A stretch of 9,487 bases of DNA from Nitrosomonadales bacterium (GCA_004525885.1 SPBV01000060.1:1-9487), one strand, 5' to 3'. Positions 1 through 6,153 are shown, numbered from the stretch's first letter. Made by a program: numbers and translations. Notes: generated from the letters alone by a model not told the origin.

Positions 1-264
1 AACCCTACCCAAGGCTCGTTAAAAGTATCCTTCTTTTGGCCATTTTATGGTGGCTATCACATCATCGCGCTTGATGAACAAGACTATAGTTGGGCTATAG
101 TGGTTGGCCCTAGTCGTGACTACCTCTGGGTTTTGGCACGGAAACGGGCATTACCGCTTATGCTACGAGATCAATTGGTCAAAAAGGTTAGACAACTTGG
201 CATCGATACGGATCGACTAATTTGGGTAACTCAGGAGCGAACAGATGCCTCATCAGAAGAATAA
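1..264 (+). CDS. blc: Blc-type lipocalin, C-terminal part (5' end outside window)
   Basis: The first 87 codons are open in frame 1 and end at TAA 262-264. They read as the C-terminal half of a bacterial lipocalin: a strand with FWPFYGGYHIIALD, then YSWAIVVGPSRDYLWVLAR, a helix rich in basic and leucine residues (LMLRDQLVKKVRQLGID) and a closing LIWVTQ strand. The GPSRDYLWVLAR stretch corresponds to the DYLWILSR-type strand that marks the Blc/ApoD group. Known members are small outer-membrane-anchored or periplasmic beta-barrel proteins that bind fatty acids or lysophospholipids; any N-terminal lipobox would lie before this window. The last 20 bases overlap the next gene, which implies co-transcription and possibly translational coupling. 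Family is confident; the ligand is unknown. Confidence 0.9.
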   Translation, partial: NPTQGSLKVSFFWPFYGGYHIIALDEQDYSWAIVVGPSRDYLWVLARKRALPLMLRDQLVKKVRQLGIDTDRLIWVTQERTDASSEE

Positions 265-775
265 ATCTTCCTTAATATGTTCAACACTGCTTAACTTTGA
301 TACTCCCGACAGTGTGCTTGGGTGGACCTCTATAGATGATGTGGTGATGGGAGGAATCTCTTGTAGCAAGCTCAATTTCAATCCGGATGGACATGCAGAA
401 TTTACGGGTGAAGTTTCGCTAGAAAATAACGGCGGATTTGCTTCAGTGCGTTCTGCTCCAAGAAATTATTCCGGAATAAATGCTGAAAAACTTTGCCTGT
501 ACATTTTGGGTGACGGGCATCGCTATAAACTAAATCTACGCATGGATAACTCCCTTGAAGGCATTAATTATCAGGCTTTATTTCAGCCTCAAAAAGAGTG
601 GGCAGAATTTACATTTAATTATGATGATTTTAAACCGTGTCGTCGTGGTCGTCTAGTTGCTGCGCCTCCACTAGATTTATCACGAATACATCAGATCAGT
701 TTCATGATCGCTGAACGGCAAGCAGGAACATTTGCTCTCTTTATACGCTGGCTACATGCTGAAGCCCACTTGTGA
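245..775 (+). CDS. CIA30-family (NADH:ubiquinone oxidoreductase intermediate-associated 30-like) protein
   Basis: This 176-residue protein has the features of the CIA30 fold: an N-terminal LLNFDTPDS strand, the hallmark DDVVMGGIS motif at residues 31-39 (usual form NDGVMGGxS), then a GxVSLENNGGFASVR segment at about 56-70. A carbohydrate-binding-like beta-sandwich follows, ending in ISFMIAERQAGTFALFIRWL. The family is named after a mitochondrial complex I assembly factor, but bacterial copies usually sit alone or beside lipocalin or redox genes and have no proven role. The ATG start is supported by AGGAG at 233-237, seven bases upstream. It overlaps the lipocalin stop by 20 bases and lies 9 bases before the next gene, so the three probably form one operon. 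No signal peptide is visible, so I infer a cytoplasmic location. Confidence 0.9.
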   Translation: MPHQKNKSSLICSTLLNFDTPDSVLGWTSIDDVVMGGISCSKLNFNPDGHAEFTGEVSLENNGGFASVRSAPRNYSGINAEKLCLYILGDGHRYKLNLRMDNSLEGINYQALFQPQKEWAEFTFNYDDFKPCRRGRLVAAPPLDLSRIHQISFMIAERQAGTFALFIRWLHAEAHL

Positions 776-784
776 GTCCTTGTA

Positions 785-1330
785 GTGACTATTCTACGAG
801 TAAGTAACCAGAGTAACCCGTATATGAGAAGACAACGCATAGTAGTCAACGATCTTATGCAGACAAAATATGTCTACCTTCTTACGGAGCCAATTGGCAA
901 GAATTTTGATCTTGGGTTTCACCCTGATCTTACGCCAAAAGAAATGCTAGAACTTGGTGTTTTTGGCGGAAAATATATGACTGACTGTGCTTCTGAATTC
1001 CCAGCAGTATGGTTTGAAAAAGCTAAGCTCTGTTCTAAATACCATGATCCTGATTTAAACTACTTTGGTGTGAACGCTTCACAATCTCTTTCAGTATGGA
1101 AAGAAAAGGGTTGGATAAACCCTGAAGATCCACGCGGATGGTTTCAATGGTACTGCCGATATTTTATGGGGCGAAGATTTCCTGATGACGAGCGCCAAAT
1201 TAAACGATGGCGTGCGATGCGTAGACACGTCGCACAAATTAGGCAGAACTGCAGCAAAGGAGACATCAACTGCCGACGAAAGCAAAGGCAAGCATTACTT
1301 CACTGGAGCTATGACTCACGTACAATCTAA
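785..1330 (+). CDS. Uncharacterised conserved-looking protein (181 aa)
   Basis: I cannot assign a named family. The protein is rich in aromatic residues and has no signal peptide or membrane segment. Visible blocks are FDLGFHPDLTPKEMLELGVFGG (about 41-62), a DCASEFPAVWF segment (67-77), DPRGWFQWYCRYFMGRR (about 115-131) and a strongly basic C-terminal region with RWRAMRRHVAQIRQNC and CRRKQRQALLHW. The paired cysteines and regular basic residues look like a real, constrained protein rather than chance coding. The longest frame starts at GTG 785, nine bases after the CIA30 stop. ATG at 824 is an alternative, because neither start has a good ribosome-binding site and the first 13 residues look unstructured. 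It is probably co-transcribed with the lipocalin and CIA30 genes. The basic tail could bind nucleic acid, but that is speculation. Confidence 0.72.
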   Translation: MTILRVSNQSNPYMRRQRIVVNDLMQTKYVYLLTEPIGKNFDLGFHPDLTPKEMLELGVFGGKYMTDCASEFPAVWFEKAKLCSKYHDPDLNYFGVNASQSLSVWKEKGWINPEDPRGWFQWYCRYFMGRRFPDDERQIKRWRAMRRHVAQIRQNCSKGDINCRRKQRQALLHWSYDSRTI

Positions 1331-1388
1331 ATACCTTTATAATCAAACTTTGTATGAGCAAATGTAGTGTAATGTTGTGCCAATTAAT

Positions 1389-1655
1389 TTAACTAATCAT
1401 TATAGTGCCTTGCAAATTCTTAACCATCGCTAAAATATCTTCTTTTATAGCGGGAGCGACTTGTCGCTGCTTGACTCCGTGCTGGTTGCGTATACCTTGA
1501 AGTGTAGATTGCACCAATGCAGTACTAACTGGGTTCGCCCATTGTTGAGCATTGTGTAATTTAGAAAGTCTAGCCAGTCTGCGTGCCAGGGTGGCAACGG
1601 CGTGCTTTTGAGCATGACAGGCCAGATAACTGGCAATTTGAGAAGGCGTTATTTT
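1389..1655 (-). pseudogene. Tyrosine recombinase (phage-type integrase) fragment, core-binding domain only
   Basis: On the minus strand, 88 codons are open from just behind the corA stop to TAA at 1389-1391. The translation has a SAM-like core-binding domain: TPSQIASYLACHAQ, then VATLARRLARLSKLH, then ALVQSTLQGIRNQHGVKQRQ and VAPAIKEDILAMVKNL. The LxGIRxxHGVxxRQxAP block is highly typical of integrases of this group. The fragment has no start codon before the motif. It lacks the N-terminal part and the whole catalytic domain (no RHRY residues), and runs off after AMVKNL into unrelated sequence. It is therefore a relic. Its reading frame is the same as that of corA, separated by the corA stop alone, so the recombination that stranded it broke right at the end of corA. 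Family call is confident; the exact boundaries are less so. Confidence 0.8.
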
Positions 1656-2732
1656 TTAGAACCATTTCTTTTTTTTGAAAAAGATAAGCAATGCCACTGT
1701 AATTATTATAAAAACTATCCAAATTAGCGGGTATGACCATTTCCATTTAAGCTCTGGCATATACTCAAAATTCATTCCATAGATACCTGATATAAACGTT
1801 AATGGAATAAAAATGGATGCGAATATTGTCAGCACCTTCATAGTTTCGTTCATTTTGTTACTAACGCTTGATAGATAAATATCCAATAGACCGGATACTA
1901 ATTCCCTATAAGAGTCCATTGATTCAATTACACGTATAGAATGATCGTAGACATCCCTGAAATAGATTAACGATTTTTCCTGGATTAAGGTAGATTCATT
2001 GTGCTGAATTCCTACTAATAATTCTCTTACGGGTGAGACAGTCTTTCGAATAAAAATTGCCTCCCGTTTAACACTCTGAATCGAAGCAAGAGTTCTTCTT
2101 GAAGGGTTTGCCAGCAACTCGCTTTCAATGCCCTCAATAACGTCTACCAACGAATCCCCAATTATCATGTATTGATCAACAACTATATCTAATATAGCGT
2201 ATGCTAAGTAATCTGCTCCTGACACTCTAATACGACCCTTACTAGTACTGAGTCTATGCTTTATCGGTTCAAAGAGATTGTCTTGTTTTTCTTTAAATGT
2301 AATAACAATATTTTCCATAACAATGATACTGGTTTGTTCGTAATTTACGGAAAACCCTACTTTATCTAACAATAACGCTTTCAATACAATAAACAAATAG
2401 TTCCCATAGTCCTCAAACCTTGGGCGTTGGTTCGTATTTAGAATGTCTTCAAGTACTAGAGGGTGAATACCAAAATTTTGACCGATCGATTCTATTGTCT
2501 TGGTGTCAGTTAATCCTTCAATATTAATCCAGACCGTGGTCTTATTTTTATTATGTAGCAGCAGTTTATCAATAGACTGAACAATATATTCTTTATAATT
2601 CAGGCCATCGTATTCGATTACAGAAATTCTAGTTTCTGTTTCTAATGCCTTGCCCACATGCACCAATGTACCAGGCGGCAACCCTGCCTTTTCTGAGGAG
2701 CTTGTTAATGGTTCTGTTGCGATCTCTTTCAT
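1656..2732 (-). CDS. corA: CorA-family magnesium/cobalt transporter
   Basis: The 358-residue protein is a full-length CorA channel. A long cytoplasmic alpha/beta domain comes first (about 1-170, including IHPLVLEDILNTNQRPRFEDYGNYLFIVLKAL), then a long helix region (about 175-295). Two C-terminal membrane helices follow at about 299-319 and 335-352. The selectivity signature GMNF is at residues 319-322, followed by an acidic periplasmic loop MPELKWKW, and the chain ends with the usual basic tail FKKKKWF. Family members form homopentamers in the inner membrane that admit Mg2+ (also Co2+ or Ni2+), gated by Mg2+ binding in the cytoplasmic domain. The length and loop resemble the Thermotoga-like branch more than E. 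coli CorA. No strong Shine-Dalgarno is visible before the ATG. The gene stands alone; its downstream side is replaced by an integrase relic, and no terminator follows it. Confidence 0.97.
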   Translation of the reverse strand: MKEIATEPLTSSSEKAGLPPGTLVHVGKALETETRISVIEYDGLNYKEYIVQSIDKLLLHNKNKTTVWINIEGLTDTKTIESIGQNFGIHPLVLEDILNTNQRPRFEDYGNYLFIVLKALLLDKVGFSVNYEQTSIIVMENIVITFKEKQDNLFEPIKHRLSTSKGRIRVSGADYLAYAILDIVVDQYMIIGDSLVDVIEGIESELLANPSRRTLASIQSVKREAIFIRKTVSPVRELLVGIQHNESTLIQEKSLIYFRDVYDHSIRVIESMDSYRELVSGLLDIYLSSVSNKMNETMKVLTIFASIFIPLTFISGIYGMNFEYMPELKWKWSYPLIWIVFIIITVALLIFFKKKKWF

Positions 2733-2830
2733 ATTAGTTTTATATGGTTAAATTATTAACCGGCACAGTAGCACATATGTACCGGTGGCTAGAAGCAAGG
2801 TAAGCTAAGAGTGACGGGGTGAAAACGGGG

Positions 2831-2873
2831 AAAAACAAGAAAACCCGCAAATCGTAAGGATTGAAGCGGGTTT
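2831..2873 (-). terminator. Probable Rho-independent terminator, minus strand
   Basis: An 8-bp perfect stem (AAACCCGC at 2841-2848 with GCGGGTTT at 2866-2873, 17-base loop) is followed, in minus-strand sense, by a T-rich tail reading TCTTGTTTTT. No protein gene on the minus strand ends just before it, but the tRNA/tmRNA-like 3' end at 2908-2942 lies about 35 bases upstream. The long loop lowers confidence. Confidence 0.45.
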
Positions 2874-2907
2874 CGTGTGCATCTTTGAACAGCATTAAAC
2901 ACTTAAA

Positions 2908-2942
2908 TGGTAGAGGGCGGATGGAATCAGACCCATGTCTGT
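2908..2942 (-). pseudogene. Possible tRNA- or tmRNA-like 3' end remnant
   Basis: Read on the minus strand, this stretch contains CAGACATGGGTCTGATTCC followed by ATCCGCCCTCTACCA. That is the order expected for a T-arm, a 3' acceptor strand and an encoded CCA. The T-loop reads TCTGATT instead of TTCGATT, and the T-stem pairs poorly, so it is not functional. A terminator-like hairpin follows about 35 bases downstream on the same strand, as is usual after RNA genes. tRNA and ssrA 3' ends are common integration sites, which would fit the integrase relic about 1.2 kb away. The match may be chance. Confidence 0.28.
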
Positions 2943-3127
2943 TAATACCTTACCATTCATAATCTTATCTACAAAATTGCCGCTCTAATTTCCTTGAGAT
3001 ACCACCAAATATACCCCCCAAATGACTGGCTGTTATAAGATGTTATTGGAAGCCAAATCCAATTATTTGCTTCTGTACAAAATTGACTTCCAAACATGGC
3101 TGCTTTAGATCCTAGATATTTGCAATC
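2943..3127. other. Intergenic region with no recognisable gene
   Basis: AT-rich sequence between corA and slp. On the minus strand there are short open stretches in two frames, one ending HLGGIFGGISRKLERQFCR before a TAA, but I cannot match them to a family. They may be decayed coding DNA. No clear promoter or RNA structure beyond the terminator-like element further left was found. Confidence 0.4.
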
Positions 3128-3159
3128 TTGTTATTCCGGTACCCGTACATATATATAGT
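3128..3159 (+). promoter_or_regulatory. Candidate sigma-70 promoter for slp
   Basis: TTGTTA at 3128-3133 could be a -35 element. The TA-rich run TATATATAGT at 3150-3159 offers -10 hexamers with spacers of 16-20 bases (TATATA at 3150 or 3152, TATAGT at 3154). This puts the likely transcript start about 20-25 bases before the slp ATG. Inferred from hexamer similarity only. Confidence 0.3.
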
Positions 3160-3187
3160 TGGAACTTCTAATATTCTCAGGAAAACA

Positions 3188-3730
3188 ATGAAACCATATT
3201 TATTATTGCTACCTTATTTCTTATTAAGTGCTTGTACTAGCCTGCCGCAGGCAATGAAGGATGCGCATGTGGTGGATATTCCCTATACCCAGGCAAGTCA
3301 AAACATGGATAGTCACAACAATGCTCCCGTTCGCTGGGGTGGGGTTATTATTGATGTAGAAAACGAAGAAAATTTTAGTCTTGTTCAAGCACTGTTCTAC
3401 CCTCTCAACTATCCTGGGCGCCCTCAACTAGACGAACCATACGAAGGGCGCTTTGTCATTAAAAGTACTGAATTTCTTGATCCTGTAATTTATGCGAAGG
3501 ATAGAGAGATTACTGTTGTAGGAACACTAAGTGGGGGCATTGAACGTACGGTAGGAAAGAAAACCATTCGGGTTCCATTGCTACAATCTACAGCTATTCA
3601 TCTTTGGCCAGAAGAAAAGTATAACTATTATGGTTATGGGCCTTACTATGGTGGATATGGTCCTTATTATGGCCATCCCTTCTTGTTTCAGGGAGGATGG
3701 GGAGGAGGATACTATAGGCCATACTGGTAG
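3188..3730 (+). CDS. slp: Slp-family outer-membrane lipoprotein
   Basis: I choose ATG 3188 (180 residues), not an upstream in-frame start. AGGA at 3179-3182 is well placed, and the protein then begins with a lipoprotein signal, MKPYLLLLPYFLLSAC, with a lipobox LSAC and lipidated Cys16. The body carries Slp-family features: a VRWGGVIIDVEN strand (48-59), then LVQALFYPLNYPGRP (65-79), an EGRFVIKSTEFLDPVIYAKDR segment (86-106) and TVVGTLSGG (109-117). The family includes E. coli Slp, a starvation/stationary-phase lipoprotein whose exact function is unsettled. The C-terminus (145-180) is very rich in Tyr and Gly, with YGYGPYYGG and YGPYYGHP imperfect repeats. Such tails are common in this family outside enterics. 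No serine or aspartate follows Cys16 at +2 (it is Thr), consistent with outer-membrane sorting. Confidence 0.9.
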   Translation: MKPYLLLLPYFLLSACTSLPQAMKDAHVVDIPYTQASQNMDSHNNAPVRWGGVIIDVENEENFSLVQALFYPLNYPGRPQLDEPYEGRFVIKSTEFLDPVIYAKDREITVVGTLSGGIERTVGKKTIRVPLLQSTAIHLWPEEKYNYYGYGPYYGGYGPYYGHPFLFQGGWGGGYYRPYW

Positions 3731-3752
3731 TAGTAGCAGAAAAAAACATAGG

Positions 3753-3930
3753 CTTGATGAGAAACTCTCGCCATTAACGAGCTGTAAAGATTGTTGAAAC
3801 ACTGAAGAAGAATGATATCAATTTTCATTCCATTGCTTTGAAATCATATAGTGAGCGTAACTTGTTAATCCATACGCCGGATAATACATATAAGCCAAGG
3901 AACAGACGAGTGGAAGTGTTGATTCGTTGA
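3753..3930 (+). pseudogene. OmpA/MotB-type peptidoglycan-binding C-terminus, truncated and frameshifted
   Basis: From 3781 to TGA 3928-3930 the plus strand encodes AVKIVETLKKNDINFHSIAL, then KSYSERNLLIHTPDNTYK and PRNRRVEVLIR. This is the last third of an OmpA-like domain, where the PxNRRVE(I/V) ending binds the peptidoglycan stem peptide. Immediately upstream, in another frame (3753-3776), LDEKLSPL matches the LSxxRA lead-in of the same domain, so a one-base shift near 3777 separates the two parts. The rest of the domain, the membrane or lipoprotein part and the start are absent. It begins only 23 bases after the slp stop. It is a relic and not expressed as a working protein. Confidence 0.75.
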
Positions 3931-3955
3931 CCCTAATCATTCTCCGTTTTTATTG
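3927..3955 (+). promoter_or_regulatory. Weak candidate promoter for the multicopper oxidase gene
   Basis: TTGACC at 3927-3932 (5 of 6 to consensus) is followed after 16-17 bases by TTTATT/TTATTG at 3949-3955. It lies 26 bases before the TTG start. No copper-responsive palindrome is obvious. Low confidence. Confidence 0.25.
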
Positions 3956-3980
3956 ATGAACCCAATAAATAGGAACAATA

Positions 3981-4985
3981 TTGATTAACTTTAAGAGAAA
4001 TTTTAATTCTCGTTATGGCAATAGAATTTTAACCCTGATAGTTTTTGTAATGGGTGTTGGTTCTTCGTTTCCGATACAAGCAGCAGTAAGGGAATATTGG
4101 ATTGCTGCAGAAAAGGTTTTCTGGGATTACGCCCCTTCTAGTCAAAATCTGATTGATCCTGATGATGGTCTCGGTGTATGGGGGAGATCTATAAAGTACA
4201 AAAAATATCGCTATATAGGCTATACGGACAGTAGTTATAGCATTCCTTTGCTACAAGCCGAATCGATGGGGATATTGGGGCCTCAGTTGAGAGGTGTTGT
4301 GAGGGACACTATAGTCGTTCATTTTCTGAATAAAACAGATCGTCCGCTTTCCATACATTCTCACGGGGTACTTTATAGCAAAGATAACGAAGGAGCTGAT
4401 GGCAAAAGTGCAGGGGCAAGCGTACCGCCAAATGGATCCTATGATTATACCTGGATTGTGGATGAAGCCGCAGGCCCGGGACCCAGTGACCCCTCGACAA
4501 TTGTCTGGCTTTATCACTCTCACATCATGACAGAAGAAGAGATAAATCTTGGTCTGATTGGCGCGCTCCTTATTACTCGAAAGGGGATGGAAAACTCCGA
4601 TTCTGATCCCTTTCCACGTGATGTGGATCATGAATTCATCTCACTATTCATGATCTTCAATGAAGAAAACGACGAGGAAAGCGGGTTGAGGCATGCGGTT
4701 AATGGCCGCATTTTTGGCAATCTTAATGGATATGAAACCAGCATAGGGAAGCGCGTTCGATGGCATGTCGCTGCTCTTGGTAACGAACAGGACAACCACA
4801 CTATCCATTGGCATGGTCAAACAGTTCTTGATCATGGGCGTCGAACTGATGTTATTGAGGTGTTTCCTGCTAGTATGGTTTCAGTTGACATGATTCCCCG
4901 CTCGCCAGGAAGCTGGCTTTTACATTGCCACGTCAATGATCATATGATGGCAGGGATGTCTACGCGTTGGCATGTGTTGCCGTAA
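3981..4985 (+). CDS. Two-domain multicopper oxidase (laccase/ferroxidase-like), exported
   Basis: This 334-residue protein has all four copper-binding motifs in order: HSHG (His126, His128), WLYHSH (His179, His181), HTIHWHG (His273, His276, His278) and HCHVNDHMMAGM (His315, Cys316, His317, His321, Met326). The ligand set supports one type 1 copper in domain 2 plus the trinuclear cluster. The first domain has no Cys ligand, so it fits the type-B two-domain class, which functions as a trimer in studied members. The AGPGPSDPSTIVWLYHSH region and the NLGLIGALLIT strand resemble ceruloplasmin-like proteins. A signal peptide is likely (hydrophobic 16-30, cleavage near PIQA-A35), placing it in the periplasm. 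The start is TTG 3981, supported by AGGA six bases upstream and by the signal peptide it completes. It oxidises metal ions or phenolics using O2; the substrate is unknown. Confidence 0.95.
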   Translation: MINFKRNFNSRYGNRILTLIVFVMGVGSSFPIQAAVREYWIAAEKVFWDYAPSSQNLIDPDDGLGVWGRSIKYKKYRYIGYTDSSYSIPLLQAESMGILGPQLRGVVRDTIVVHFLNKTDRPLSIHSHGVLYSKDNEGADGKSAGASVPPNGSYDYTWIVDEAAGPGPSDPSTIVWLYHSHIMTEEEINLGLIGALLITRKGMENSDSDPFPRDVDHEFISLFMIFNEENDEESGLRHAVNGRIFGNLNGYETSIGKRVRWHVAALGNEQDNHTIHWHGQTVLDHGRRTDVIEVFPASMVSVDMIPRSPGSWLLHCHVNDHMMAGMSTRWHVLP

Positions 4986-5020
4986 AATTAATGGGTTTCT
5001 GTACGTATTACTTGCATAAC

Positions 5021-5431
5021 TCAAGAAATAAACTTCGAAGATTTTTTAAGCAAATTCATTATTAAAATCCCATAAGCAAGCACTGAGAAGGATGTAATTT
5101 CGAAGATTAGCCTATCATAGCTTTTCCTACTAGCCCCATCTTCTATGCCCTGTCTTCAATTTCCATTGAATACCAAAGAATTTCTCTCCATCAGAACAGA
5201 ATACAATCACCTCTTCATATATTCTTTTTTCAATAAAAATATACTCCAAACCGACGCCGTCAAAGGGCAGTGATTGGTCAACAAGCGAATCATTCTTTCT
5301 ATTATGCATGCATCTGATTTAGAGTAACCCCAGCCCCCACGTATAGGAAGCAGCCCACTCAACAACTTTAAATCTGCATCCAAAATTTCTCTTGGTGATT
5401 CCTTGCTTGTAACCGGGTGAAGAGGTTGCAC
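5021..5431 (-). pseudogene. Unnamed third gene of the XRE operon, broken by two frameshifts
   Basis: The reading frame starts at GTG 5431 (AGGG eight bases upstream, 14 bases after the previous stop) and reads MQPLHPVTSKESPREILDAD, then LLSGLLPIRGGWGYSKSDACII. Near 5291-5300 the sensible frame shifts by one base to NDSLVDQSLPFDGVGLEYIF, IEKRIYEEVIVFCSD and GEKFFGIQWKLK. Near 5148-5153 it shifts again to GIEDGASRKSYDRLIFEITS, ending at TCA 5021-5023. The joined translation is continuous and protein-like throughout, so the two breaks are mutations or sequencing errors in a real gene. I do not recognise a named family, although the GGWGYxxxDACII and VGLEYIFIEKRIYEE blocks look conserved. Its position suggests it worked with the two small proteins upstream. 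Confidence 0.68.
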
Positions 5432-5445
5432 TATAATTGCCCTAT

Positions 5446-5670
5446 CTAATATGTAGTTTGTAACTTTACTCCAAAATCCGCAATTCCCATCCTGAACAAT
5501 AGCTTTGCCGCTGCATCCAGTGTCTTGAATTTCCGTGTTTTCCTCTTGCCTGATTCCAGCGGCTTACCATCAGCAATAATCATGTAGCCTTGTGACATCA
5601 CTGCAAAGTGAATCTGAACTCGCTTGATAGCTTGTGCATCTAATAGCAATTTGAGCTCTCGTTCTGTCAT
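5446..5670 (-). CDS. Small ParC-like partition-associated protein (tentative)
   Basis: This 74-residue protein begins MTERELKLLLDAQAIKRVQI and ends with TLDAAAKLLFRMGIADFGVKL. The layout (a short helix, an 'AxAIKRxxI' strand, a basic segment KPLESGKRKTRKFKTL, then a helix with a final strand) resembles small proteins annotated as ParC-family partition-associated or plasmid replication-associated proteins. Those usually sit beside a small helix-turn-helix gene. The assignment rests on remembered resemblance and is not proven. AAAGGAAA lies six bases before the ATG, and the ATGA overlap with the stop of the regulator gene upstream shows translational coupling. It probably cannot bind DNA alone, but its Lys/Arg-rich middle is suggestive. 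Confidence 0.72.
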   Translation of the reverse strand: MTERELKLLLDAQAIKRVQIHFAVMSQGYMIIADGKPLESGKRKTRKFKTLDAAAKLLFRMGIADFGVKLQTTY

Positions 5671-5912
5671 GATTTTCCTTTGGATTGGGCATGAATCCCG
5701 AAAAGATCGCCTTGTTCCACCAAAACCAGCAAGTCGCTTAGTTTAACTCCGAGAAACTTGCATAACTTGGTCAGGACTTCACGGTCAAAGCTCTTCACCC
5801 GGTCATAGTAATATCGATCCAGCGTGGCACGAGCGATACCCGTTCCACGGCATACATCGGAAACTTTGAGGCGCTTAGCTCCAAGAATGGTGGAAAGATG
5901 GCATGAAATCAT
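5667..5912 (-). CDS. Small XRE/Cro-CI-type helix-turn-helix regulator
   Basis: The 81-residue protein is almost entirely one HTH_XRE domain. Helix 1 is at LSTILGAKRLKVSDV, the turn-helix recognition region at VCRGTGIARATLDRYYYDRV (about 20-39) and the final helices at REVLTKLCKFLGVKLSDLLVLVEQ (45-68). This belongs to the short YozG-like group, which lacks any C-terminal sensor domain. It is first in a three-gene operon and overlaps the next gene by four bases (ATGA). No good ribosome-binding site precedes the ATG. A perfect 16-bp palindrome lies 17 bases upstream and is the natural candidate for its own operator, implying autorepression. Similar small regulators are found on integrative elements and in toxin-antitoxin loci; no toxin fold is seen here. 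Confidence 0.9.
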   Translation of the reverse strand: MISCHLSTILGAKRLKVSDVCRGTGIARATLDRYYYDRVKSFDREVLTKLCKFLGVKLSDLLVLVEQGDLFGIHAQSKGKS

Positions 5913-5929
5913 TCTGTATACTTAATAAT

Positions 5930-5945
5930 TGATCGATATCGATCA
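5930..5945. promoter_or_regulatory. Perfect 16-bp palindrome, likely operator of the XRE operon
   Basis: TGATCGATATCGATCA is its own reverse complement. It lies between the candidate promoter and the ATG of the XRE regulator gene (5912), where a bound dimer would block transcription. That it is the regulator's binding site is inferred from position and symmetry. Confidence 0.5.
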
Positions 5946-5949
5946 GTAT

Positions 5950-5976
5950 CTTCTACATAAGAAGTAACTATGTCAA
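5950..5976 (-). promoter_or_regulatory. Candidate promoter of the XRE operon
   Basis: On the minus strand a consensus -35 TTGACA (5971-5976) is followed by TAGAAG (5950-5955, spacer 15). A second option, GATACT, lies further down with a spacer of 20. The -35 is perfect but the -10 spacing is poor, so a repressed or activator-dependent promoter is possible. Confidence 0.35.
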
Positions 5977-5997
5977 TATAAATTTAAATAATTAAAT

Positions 5998-6024
5998 TAA
6001 TCTGCTGCCTCAAAAAGCAGATTA
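5998..6024. terminator. Hairpin between divergent genes, possible terminator
   Basis: TAATCTGCT (5998-6006) pairs perfectly with AGCAGATTA (6016-6024) around a 9-base loop. Neither side carries a real T-run, and the genes on both sides point away from it, so it would not end either transcript. It may be a leftover terminator or a protein-binding site. Confidence 0.35.
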
Positions 6025-6123
6025 TTATGGCGCAGAGTACTCAATCATCTGACACGTCTATGCTATTTGATTCTCTTCTATGAACGGCGGCACATAATCG
6101 GCAAGCTCTAATTTCAAGGATTT

Positions 6124-6153
6124 TTATCAATTAACCGTTATATTAGGCATAAT
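6124..6153 (+). promoter_or_regulatory. Candidate sigma-70 promoter for the NYN gene
   Basis: TTATCA (6124-6129, 4 of 6) and CATAAT (6148-6153, 5 of 6) are separated by 18 bases, 36 bases before the ATG. Hexamer match only. Confidence 0.4.

Noticed and set aside
1656..1658. Stop-codon readthrough making a CorA-integrase fusion
   Set aside because: The two frames match, but the CorA tail is of natural length and the integrase piece lacks its catalytic domain, so a functional fusion is unlikely.
3128..3187. Upstream start extending Slp by 20 residues
   Set aside because: It would bury the lipoprotein signal peptide; ATG 3188 has a Shine-Dalgarno and a proper lipobox at the right distance.
3981..4985. 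CopA-type copper-resistance oxidase
   Set aside because: CopA has three cupredoxin domains and is about 600 residues; this protein has two domains and 334 residues, and lacks Met-rich repeats.
5446..5912. Classical toxin-antitoxin pair
   Set aside because: The regulator could be an antitoxin, but the 74-residue partner shows no RelE, HigB, HipA, PIN or MazF features.
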